DNA of 20,264 nt from JBJFCE01 sp051888775 (lineage in GTDB: Bacteria; Bacillota; Clostridia; Lachnospirales; Lachnospiraceae), in assembly GCA_051888775.1 (NCBI GenBank), contig JBJFCE010000010.1:1-20264 (forward strand), given 5' to 3'. The notes below the pieces were generated by a model. The model did no database searches. It saw only the letters and a list, made by a program, of their open reading frames with translations, and had not been told where the DNA came from. The first letter of the stretch is position 1. Every line of letters begins with the position of its first letter. Positions 14,393-20,264 of this stretch are shown in pieces. Made by a program: the position numbers and the translations under genes.

Positions 14393-14992
14393 ATGAAGAT
14401 AAAAGAAGCCATGCCAATCTATCGGGAATACCGGCAAAACCTGATAGAACAGACAAAAAGTTTGGTGAAGCAAAGAAATGCCGCACAGACAAAATATGAG
14501 ACAACGGGCGATACCGCATGGTCGGATGAAGCGGCAACCCTTCAGCTTTCCATCGATACGACTCAGGAAGAATTTCAAAAAAACCAGAAGATTCTTGACA
14601 GTTTGACAGAGCAATGGTGTGCGGCGGCAAATGCCGAGAGTGCAAAAGCACTTTCTGATCCCGAAACAGGTCTGGCAGCAACCTTTGCCAAAATTATGAC
14701 TACCGTTAGACGAATGTGCCATGGCGATAAAGTTCCGGCTTCTGATGAAAGAAAGCTTATGGAATATGATAAAGACCTGTATCTGGAAGCCAAACAGGCG
14801 CAAGCAGCCATGGAAGCCTTGAACAAAGATCCCAAAGAATATGATTCTCTTTGGGATGAAGATGAAGACGGCCAAAAATACGATCCGGAGGGCGTAGCGG
14901 ATAACACCGAAGCACAAGGTACACTGCCCGAAATCCCGGACACGGATACATCTGCAAATGCTGATGGTATTGAAACAACTGGAAACTATTGA
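14393..14992 (+). CDS. Unrecognised coiled-coil cytosolic protein
   Basis: The 199-residue protein is one I cannot assign to a family. Residues 1-85 look like long charged helices likely to form a coiled coil (IKEAMPIYREYRQNLIEQTK onward). A short conserved-looking region around 100-150 contains RRMCHGDKVPASDERKLMEY. The last 55 residues are very acidic and probably disordered (EYDSLWDEDEDG, then many Asp, Glu and Thr). It has no signal peptide or membrane segment. The frame is open further upstream through the hairpin element, but ATG at 14393 has GGGAGG 7 nt before it and is clearly the start. The TGA stop (14990-14992) overlaps the -35 box of the next promoter. The upstream leader carries element copy 3. 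Confidence 0.8.
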   Translation: MKIKEAMPIYREYRQNLIEQTKSLVKQRNAAQTKYETTGDTAWSDEAATLQLSIDTTQEEFQKNQKILDSLTEQWCAAANAESAKALSDPETGLAATFAKIMTTVRRMCHGDKVPASDERKLMEYDKDLYLEAKQAQAAMEALNKDPKEYDSLWDEDEDGQKYDPEGVADNTEAQGTLPEIPDTDTSANADGIETTGNY

Positions 14993-15018
14993 CAAATACC
15001 TCTTCCCAGCGTTATAAT
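14989..15018 (+). promoter_or_regulatory. Promoter of the metY-Rrf2 operon
   Basis: A perfect TTGACA (14989-14994) and a perfect TATAAT (15013-15018) are separated by 18 bp. It is the strongest promoter in the window. It begins inside the stop codon of the preceding gene. Start of transcription is expected near 15025, within the operator, giving a leader of about 265 nt before metY. Confidence 0.85.
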
Positions 15019-15020
15019 TC

Positions 15021-15041
15021 TACCAACCTACTAGGTTGGTA
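15021..15041 (+). promoter_or_regulatory. 21-bp palindromic operator, probable Rrf2 site
   Basis: TACCAACCTA and TAGGTTGGTA form a perfect 10-bp inverted repeat around one central base, starting two bases after the -10 box. A repressor bound here would cover the transcription start. The only regulator in the same operon is the Rrf2-family protein at 16600-17010, so autoregulation and control of sulfur assimilation are the simplest reading. The palindrome is observed; the partner is inferred. Confidence 0.65.
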
Positions 15042-15077
15042 TGTAAATACAGTAAGGCGCCTTTTTTGCGCCGGCTG

Positions 15078-15214
15078 TTGTCCCAATCGTATCAGCCGGT
15101 TTTCGACCTTCTGAAAACGTCGGTACTTAGGCTGTGTATTTTACAGCCTTATGTACCGCTACGTTTGAAGCAGAGCGAGAGCGTGTCGAGAACCGGCTGA
15201 TACGATTGGGACAA
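15078..15214 (+). repeat. Hairpin element copy 4 (79-nt core, 29-bp arms)
   Basis: The arms 15078-15106 and 15186-15214 pair over 29 bp with one mismatch. The 79-nt core is 15107-15185. This is the most divergent copy (57 of 79 core positions identical to copy 3, without gaps), yet the inner stems remain paired: terminal stem AGGCTGT/ACAGCCT and lower stem AAACGT/ACGTTT. The GNRA-like GCGAAAGC is GCGAGAGC here. The sense strand is plus. It lies wholly inside the predicted leader of metY, after the operator and 77 bp before the ATG. No SAM or T-box riboswitch is apparent in this leader. Confidence 0.9.
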
Positions 15215-15291
15215 CCCCACCCTCCAAGAACAGCGTCTCACTCCCACTCCATACCACCCCAAAAAACCACAAAAGAAAGGAACCAACAACC

Positions 15292-16587
15292 ATGTCCGAA
15301 TACAAATTTGAAACCCTCCAACTCCACGTCGGTCAGGAACAGCCGGATGCCGTTACCGATTCCCGCGCAGTACCGATCTATGCCACAACCTCTTACGTCT
15401 TTCATGACTGCGCCCATGCGGCAGCCCGCTTCGGTCTGCAGGATGCCGGCAATATCTACGGCAGACTGACCAACTCCACACAGGATGTCCTTGAGAAACG
15501 AATCGCTGCACTGGAAGGCGGTGTTGCGGCACTGGCTCTTGCTTCCGGCGCTGCGGCAATCACATATACGATTGAAGCACTTGCACAGAATAACGGTCAT
15601 ATCGTTGCACAGAAAACGATCTACGGCGGCAGCTACAACCTGTTGGCACACACCTTGCCGAATTTCGGTATCACCGCATCCTTTGTAGATATTCACAATC
15701 TTGCGGAAGTGGAGAATGCCATTCAGGACAATACCCGTGCCATTTACATCGAAACACTCGGTAATCCGAACAGTGATATTCCCGATATCGATGCTCTGGC
15801 AGCACTTGCCCATAAACACGGTCTGCCTTTGGTCGTAGACAATACCTTCGGTACTCCTTACCTGATCCGTCCGATCGAACACGGTGCGGACATCGTTGTT
15901 CATTCTGCCACAAAATTCATCGGCGGTCACGGCACGACTCTCGGCGGTATCATTGTCGATTCCGGCAATTTTGACTGGGCTGCTTCCGGCAATTTCCCGG
16001 CAATTGCATCGCCCAATCCGAGCTATCATGGCGTATCCTTTACGGAAGCTGCCGGAAAAGCCGCATTTGTGACCTACATACGCGCTATCCTGCTTCGTGA
16101 TACAGGCGCTACGATCTCACCTTTTGCCGCATTCCTGTTACTGCAGGGTGTGGAAACACTGTCGCTTCGTCTGGAACGCCATGCCGAAAATACCAGGAAA
16201 GTCATCGACTTTTTAAGCCACCATCCTCTTGTGGAAAAAGTAAATCATCCGTCTCTGCCGGATCATCCGCAGCATGCTTTATATGAAAAATACTTCCCGA
16301 ACGGCGGGGCTTCTATTTTTACTTTTGAAATCAAGGGCGGTGTTGCACAGGCACATACCTTCATTGACAATCTGAAGATTTTCTCCCTGCTTGCCAATGT
16401 CGCCGATGTTAAGAGCCTTGTGATCCACCCTGCCACCACAACTCACAGCCAGCTTTCGGAGCAGGAGCTGTCAGATCAGGGCATTAAACCCAATACCATT
16501 CGCCTGTCCATCGGTACGGAGCATATCGACGATATCCTTTCCGATCTTCAGGGCGGCTTTGACGCAGTCAGTAAAATGAACGGATAA
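15292..16587 (+). CDS. metY: O-acetylhomoserine sulfhydrylase (PLP enzyme)
   Basis: The 431-residue enzyme is of the Cys/Met-metabolism PLP family. It makes homocysteine from O-acetylhomoserine and sulfide, in direct sulfhydrylation for methionine synthesis. It opens with the MetY-typical FETLQLHVGQEQPD and has SRAVPIYATTSYVF. The PLP lysine is Lys208 in HSATKFIGGHG, and Asp183 in VVDNTFGTPY holds the pyridine nitrogen. ASGAAAITY (84-92) is the phosphate-binding segment. The length is typical for MetY, and longer than cystathionine gamma-lyase or synthase (~380-400), because of extra sequence around 220-260. The start has AAAGGA about 10 nt upstream. An Rrf2 regulator follows 12 bp downstream. 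Substrate preference for O-acetyl over O-succinyl homoserine is inferred from family. Confidence 0.93.
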   Translation: MSEYKFETLQLHVGQEQPDAVTDSRAVPIYATTSYVFHDCAHAAARFGLQDAGNIYGRLTNSTQDVLEKRIAALEGGVAALALASGAAAITYTIEALAQNNGHIVAQKTIYGGSYNLLAHTLPNFGITASFVDIHNLAEVENAIQDNTRAIYIETLGNPNSDIPDIDALAALAHKHGLPLVVDNTFGTPYLIRPIEHGADIVVHSATKFIGGHGTTLGGIIVDSGNFDWAASGNFPAIASPNPSYHGVSFTEAAGKAAFVTYIRAILLRDTGATISPFAAFLLLQGVETLSLRLERHAENTRKVIDFLSHHPLVEKVNHPSLPDHPQHALYEKYFPNGGASIFTFEIKGGVAQAHTFIDNLKIFSLLANVADVKSLVIHPATTTHSQLSEQELSDQGIKPNTIRLSIGTEHIDDILSDLQGGFDAVSKMNG

Positions 16588-16599
16588 AAAGAGGGAAAT

Positions 16600-17010
16600 A
16601 TGATGCTGGTTTCTACAAGAGGAAGATATGCGCTCCGTGTGATGCTGGACCTTGCGGAACGTTATTCCGAAGATTATATCCCGATGAAGGATGTTGCAGG
16701 CAGACAGAATCTGCCCTTAAAATATCTGGAAAAGATCATGCCCCTTCTTACAAAGGGCGCCCTTGTGGAGGGCGTCCACGGAAAGGGCGGCGGATACCGT
16801 CTGATGAAACGCCCCGAAGACTGCCTCGTAGGAGACATCCTGCGGCTGACCGAAGGGGATCTTGCTCCGGTCGCCTGTCTCGGTTGCGATGCCAAACCGT
16901 GTGAGCGCGCAAATGACTGCCGGACGCTGCCCATGTGGAGTACTTTTTACCGCATGGTCAACGACTATTTTGACGGCATCACACTTGCCGATCTGTTGGC
17001 ATCCAAATAA
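16600..17010 (+). CDS. Rrf2-family regulator (CymR/IscR-like)
   Basis: A 136-residue winged-helix regulator of the Rrf2 family. The start STRGRYALRVMLDLA and the segment LPLKYLEKIMPLLTKGALVE followed by GKGGGYRL are diagnostic (DNA recognition helix and wing). Four Cys, at 93, 96, 101 and 107, lie where IscR has its Fe-S ligands, so a cluster or thiol sensor is possible. CymR-type members, which control sulfur metabolism in Firmicutes, usually lack these Cys. It is in an operon with metY, and the 21-bp palindrome at the promoter is the likely binding site. It probably represses metY when sulfur is ample. AGAGGGAA precedes the tandem ATG. Its 3' end overlaps the convergent MATE gene by 46 bp. 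Confidence 0.92.
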   Translation: MMLVSTRGRYALRVMLDLAERYSEDYIPMKDVAGRQNLPLKYLEKIMPLLTKGALVEGVHGKGGGYRLMKRPEDCLVGDILRLTEGDLAPVACLGCDAKPCERANDCRTLPMWSTFYRMVNDYFDGITLADLLASK

Positions 17011-18329
17011 ACCTTGCGGAAATAAATCATTTCCGCAATGGCAGTAATGCTCCATGAGAAAAGATACAGCAGATACAGTGATGTGATCGTTCCGAAATAT
17101 GCAAATACCGTATAGATCCAGATGATACGGAACACACACGAACCCATGATCACGATGACAGTCGGAACAATACTTTTGCCAAGTCCTCTCGATGCTGCAA
17201 TGGTACAGTCCATAAAGGCGGATACGGCATAGGAAAAGCTCATGATCGTCAGTCTCCGCATCCCCGCTTCTATCACGGCAGTATCCTTTGTAAAGAGTGA
17301 TAAAAACGGATGTCCGAAGCATACGATCAAAAGACCCATACAAAGACCGATTCCAAACGAGTAAGCCAGACTGATAAAATAGCTTCTCAGGATACGGTCT
17401 TTTTTTCTTGCACCGTAATTCTGCCCGATAAAGCTGCCGCATGCAGTATAAAAAGCCGCCATCACATCATATACCAGACCGTCCGCATTTGCCGCCGCGG
17501 CATTGCCCGATACCATGGTCGCGCTGAAGGAATTGACACCCATCTGTACGAACAGATTCGCAAACTGAAAGATTCCGTTCTGCAAGCCGGACGGAATCCC
17601 GAGATTCAGGATACTATGCACCTTATCTTTCCGGAAATGAAGCTCCGAAAGTCTCAGACCATAAGCCTCCTGACTCCGAAACAGCGTCCGCATGATCAGC
17701 ACTGCCGACACATACTGCGAGATCACACTTGCCGTTGCCACGCCTGCCACATCCATCTGACAGACAATGACAAAAAACAGATTCAGCACCACGTTGATCA
17801 CGCCTGCTGCCGACAAAAAACAGAGCGGGCGTTTCGTATCTCCGACCGCACTCAGTACCGCATTGCCGTAATTATAAACAGCAAGCGCCGGCATTCCCAG
17901 AAAATAGATCCGCAGATACTGTGCGGCACCGTCGATCAGTTCATCCTTCGTATGCAAAACCTCCAGAATCCCACGTGAAAAAATCACCCCGACAAGCAGG
18001 ATGACCATACCGGATATCAGGCTGACAAGCGCGGCCGTATGTATCGTTTCCCTCAGTTCCTTCCGATTGCCCGACCCGACATGCAGTGCGACTAACACAT
18101 TGATCCCGCCGGAAAGACCGATCAGAAATGTTGTAAAAAGCGTTACCAGCGTAGTCGTCGATCCGACCGCTCCAAGCGCCGTAGGTCCGGCAAAGCGCCC
18201 GACCACCGCGATATCCGCCATATTAAAAAGTACCTGTAACAAATTAGAAAGCATCAGGGGAACACTGAAGATTAAAATCTGCTTTCCGAGCGGTCCCCTG
18301 CATAAATCCATTTCATGTTTTTTCTTCAT
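16965..18329 (-). CDS. MATE-family efflux transporter
   Basis: The 454-residue integral membrane protein has the twelve hydrophobic segments of MATE (multidrug and toxic compound extrusion) antiporters, which export cations or drugs in exchange for Na+ or H+. Recognisable are PLMLSNLLQVLFNMADIAVVG near the start, GNAVLSAVGDTKRPL at the end of the first half and NLGIPSGLQNGIFQFANLFV opening the second half, together with FIGQNYGARKKDRI. The C-terminus runs 46 bp into the convergent Rrf2 gene. A 9-bp hairpin (17014-17022 with 17030-17038) lies within its coding end and may act on the Rrf2 transcript. It starts 6 bp after the stop of the hypothetical gene at 18336-18815, with a weak ribosome site, so translation is probably coupled. 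Confidence 0.92.
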   Translation of the reverse strand: MKKKHEMDLCRGPLGKQILIFSVPLMLSNLLQVLFNMADIAVVGRFAGPTALGAVGSTTTLVTLFTTFLIGLSGGINVLVALHVGSGNRKELRETIHTAALVSLISGMVILLVGVIFSRGILEVLHTKDELIDGAAQYLRIYFLGMPALAVYNYGNAVLSAVGDTKRPLCFLSAAGVINVVLNLFFVIVCQMDVAGVATASVISQYVSAVLIMRTLFRSQEAYGLRLSELHFRKDKVHSILNLGIPSGLQNGIFQFANLFVQMGVNSFSATMVSGNAAAANADGLVYDVMAAFYTACGSFIGQNYGARKKDRILRSYFISLAYSFGIGLCMGLLIVCFGHPFLSLFTKDTAVIEAGMRRLTIMSFSYAVSAFMDCTIAASRGLGKSIVPTVIVIMGSCVFRIIWIYTVFAYFGTITSLYLLYLFSWSITAIAEMIYFRKVYLDANRSASVMPSK

Positions 18330-18335
18330 GTCCGT

Positions 18336-18815
18336 TCACCGATCTGCCCGAAAAGTTACGCTCATCGAACGGATATCCCGAATCTGCGCACCCCTTGTCC
18401 GATGCTCCTTCAGCTCTCCGTCTGCCCCTTCTTCATAAGAGGTCTGCGTTCCTTCCCAATCGTATGCCTGCCGCATAAAATACCAGCACTGCGTCTTATC
18501 ACAACCGTAAGCATCGGCAATCTCTTCTTCTAAAAGGCTCTTCCGCCTGCTTTTTCCCGCAAGCTGCTCCTGCTCTTCCTCTGTCAGACTGCCTTTTTTT
18601 GTCATCTCCTGCCATTTTTCGACAAACGCTTCCACTTTTTGTCTGTCAATGCGGACACACAGATCCATCACCAGACCGTCCGCACCCGTATAAACAGCAG
18701 GAATAAAACCGCTTACTTCCTCCCAGACAAATTCGCGGTTTTGCACGACCGGATGCAGTGCCCGTTCGTATTTTTTATGATGTCCCCAAAAGTTGCCGCT
18801 GTGATATACTTTCAT
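18336..18815 (-). CDS. Hypothetical protein upstream of the MATE gene
   Basis: A 159-residue soluble protein I do not recognise. It opens MKVYHSGNFWGHHKKYERAL, rich in His, Lys and aromatic residues, continues with a segment of beta-strand character (EFVWEEVSGFIPAVYTGADG), then charged helices at 60-95 (KVEAFVEKWQEMTKKGSLTE). Residues 103-113 hold two Cys and aromatic residues (YGCDKTQCWYF). There is no signal peptide or membrane segment. It begins behind a good promoter (18887-18914) with a modest AGAGAAG ribosome site, and ends 6 bp before the MATE gene, so it is the first gene of a two-gene operon. A role linked to the pump is possible but has no sequence support. Confidence 0.75.
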   Translation of the reverse strand: MKVYHSGNFWGHHKKYERALHPVVQNREFVWEEVSGFIPAVYTGADGLVMDLCVRIDRQKVEAFVEKWQEMTKKGSLTEEEQEQLAGKSRRKSLLEEEIADAYGCDKTQCWYFMRQAYDWEGTQTSYEEGADGELKEHRTRGAQIRDIRSMSVTFRADR

Positions 18816-18886
18816 TTGCTTCTCTTTTCTGCTATTGTGTTTTTCTTTTGCTGCCTTGTTGCCGTTTTTTCTTACTTTTCGTAATT

Positions 18887-18914
18887 ATTATAACAAATGC
18901 TCTATAAATAACAA
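18887..18914 (-). promoter_or_regulatory. Promoter of the hypothetical-MATE operon
   Basis: On the minus strand, TTGTTA (18909-18914) and a perfect TATAAT (18887-18892) are separated by 16 bp, about 70 bp upstream of the ATG at 18815. The rest of the 18816-19035 divergent gap is AT-rich. I could not choose a convincing promoter for the plus-strand FKBP gene, though TATAGTATA near 18982-18990 is a candidate -10 region. Confidence 0.55.
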
Positions 18915-19035
18915 TCCGTGTTTCTTTTAAAATCCGCCCCATTTTTCACAGGCTTTTCACAAATAAGAATGCAAGAAAGAGTATAGTATATTTATGATTT
19001 TTGTGCTATTATGCCAATGAGGAGGATTTATCACC

Positions 19036-20229
19036 ATGAAGAACAAGACGAATACAACATATTCCAGTAAAAGTGCAACCAAGCGCGAACAGCGCCGACA
19101 TGAAGTTGCCGCTCAAAAAAGAAAGAAACGGATTTTAAAACAGATCGGGATTATCATTGCAGCCTGCCTGTGCGTGCTCGTGATTTACCTGATCGCCAGC
19201 GAGATCATCTATCGTGTGAACAAGACAACTGCCAGCAGTGATTACAGCGCCATGCTGACAGAGGACGGCAAGCTTGACGGAATCAATGTCAATAACTATG
19301 TCGTAGATAAAAACTTTGAAGATATGGTCGTTCCTGAAGCAGAGATTGTTTTCTCTGATGAGGATCTGGAAGCAGAGCTTCAGTCACTTACGGAAGAAAA
19401 TCTTGAACTGAGTACCGATTCTTCACTGACTGTCGAAGACGGCTCCCGGGTCAGCCTTGATTATGTCGGCTATATGGACGGAGAAGCTTTTGAAGGCGGT
19501 TCCACCAACGGAAACAGTGAAAGTGTCGTGATCGGTTCCGGTTCTTATATCGACGATTTTGAAACTCAGCTGATCGGTGCACATCCGGGCGAAACAGTAA
19601 CGGTTGAGGTTACCTTCCCGGATACCTATTCCAACAATCCGGATCTTGCCGGCAAGGATGCAACCTTTGAGGTTGTTGTAAACGGTATTTACTATGCACC
19701 TGAATTCAACGATGCCTTCGTACAGACCTATCTGTCCGATTATGCCAGCACCGCAGAAGAATATAAAGAATATGTAAGAGAACAGCATTATCAGGAAAAT
19801 CTGGAAGCTTACATTAAATCTTATATTGAGGATAATGCACAGTTAAGCTCTTATCCAAAGGGCTATGTCAAACTGTTAAAATCCTTACAGCGTTATGTCG
19901 ATGAGTCCACTTATGAGTATTACAACAGCTATTATTCACAGATGTTTGGTGCTGCCCTTTATCAGGACTTCCAAGATTATATCGATATGTCAGAAAAGGC
20001 TTATGAAAAGCAGCTGTTAAGCACCGCCCGTCATACCGCTTCTGCAAACCTGACCTACCAGTATTTATTTGAGAAATATAATCTGACCGTCAGCGATGAA
20101 GTGTATAATGAAGTCCTTGCCGATTATGGTGAAAGTGCCGAAGAAACATATGGCACCGGCTATTTAATGCAAGCCGCTATGAAGAGAACGGTGGTTTATT
20201 ACCTTGCTACCGTGGTTACCGTAGAATAA
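19036..20229 (+). CDS. Membrane-anchored FKBP-type prolyl isomerase
   Basis: A 397-residue protein. Residues 1-33 are strongly basic and cytosolic, 36-57 form one membrane helix (QIGIIIAACLCVLVIYLIAS), and the rest is outside the membrane. Residues about 133-218 are an FKBP-type peptidyl-prolyl isomerase domain: VEDGSRVSLDYVGYMDGEAF, then SYIDDFETQLIGAHPGETV and TFEVVVNGI. The arrangement, with helical parts before and after the FKBP domain, resembles trigger factor without its ribosome-binding domain. It most likely helps secreted proteins fold. The missing lipobox and the uncleaved anchor separate it from PrsA lipoproteins. GAGGAGGA lies 9 nt before the ATG. It is acidic and Tyr-rich outside the membrane. 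The window ends 35 bp after its stop, with no terminator in view. Confidence 0.88.
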   Translation: MKNKTNTTYSSKSATKREQRRHEVAAQKRKKRILKQIGIIIAACLCVLVIYLIASEIIYRVNKTTASSDYSAMLTEDGKLDGINVNNYVVDKNFEDMVVPEAEIVFSDEDLEAELQSLTEENLELSTDSSLTVEDGSRVSLDYVGYMDGEAFEGGSTNGNSESVVIGSGSYIDDFETQLIGAHPGETVTVEVTFPDTYSNNPDLAGKDATFEVVVNGIYYAPEFNDAFVQTYLSDYASTAEEYKEYVREQHYQENLEAYIKSYIEDNAQLSSYPKGYVKLLKSLQRYVDESTYEYYNSYYSQMFGAALYQDFQDYIDMSEKAYEKQLLSTARHTASANLTYQYLFEKYNLTVSDEVYNEVLADYGESAEETYGTGYLMQAAMKRTVVYYLATVVTVE

Positions 20230-20264
20230 TCATTTTATAAGATAAAAGAAGATCCCTTCCCTTG

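Noticed and set aside
8619..15214. CRISPR array or ordinary transposon
   Set aside because: The copies are kilobases apart, there are no regular spacers, and no transposase or Cas gene is in the window.
15042..15291. SAM or T-box riboswitch upstream of metY
   Set aside because: The leader contains the hairpin element and a small GGCGC/GCGCC stem. I see neither the conserved S-box core nor a T-box sequence.

Overview
The window looks like chromosome from a Gram-positive Clostridium-type bacterium, most likely family Lachnospiraceae. This rests on AGGAGG-type ribosome binding sites, TTGACA/TATAAT-type promoters, a GAAC-N4-GTTC SOS box of the Firmicutes type, moderate GC content and the gene families present (heterodimeric ABC exporter, AzlCD, Rrf2 regulator, MATE pump). 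No phage, transposase, rRNA, tRNA or CRISPR array is visible. It reads as ordinary chromosome, except for a family of dispersed hairpin elements.

Layout. 1-286: a possible 21-residue peptide gene (-) and overlapping divergent promoters. 287-1637: histidine phosphatase (+) facing a small cupin (-). 1811-6588 (-): a compact operon of MarR regulator, two ABC half-exporters and a HAD nucleotidase, read from right to left. 6820-8575: an AEC-family carrier (+) convergent with a LysR regulator (-), tails overlapping. 8934-9596: SGNH hydrolase (+), ending in a long hairpin terminator. 9763-11327 (-): a GNAT acetyltransferase fused in frame to AzlC, followed by AzlD. 11688-13926 (-): a DUF4130-type protein and a radical SAM protein with a helix-hairpin-helix, both of a predicted DNA-repair pair, behind a promoter with SOS boxes. 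14393-14992: an unrecognised coiled-coil protein (+). 14989-17010: O-acetylhomoserine sulfhydrylase and an Rrf2 regulator (+), behind a promoter with a 21-bp palindromic operator. 16965-18815 (-): a hypothetical protein and a MATE pump. 19036-20229: a membrane-anchored FKBP-type isomerase (+).

The main discovery candidate is a dispersed structured element with four full copies, at 8619-8789, 11358-11566, 14192-14332 and 15078-15214. Each has a core of exactly 79 nt that aligns with no gaps across all four copies. Each core is enclosed by near-perfect inverted arms of 29-65 bp whose sequence differs between copies. Seven base-pair columns inside the core change in a compensatory way, so a secondary structure is conserved. 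All four cores lie upstream of a gene and in the same orientation relative to it. One lies inside the predicted 5' leader of the sulfhydrylase operon. A rearranged fifth copy lies at 1705-1790. I do not recognise this element as a named RNA or mobile-element family.
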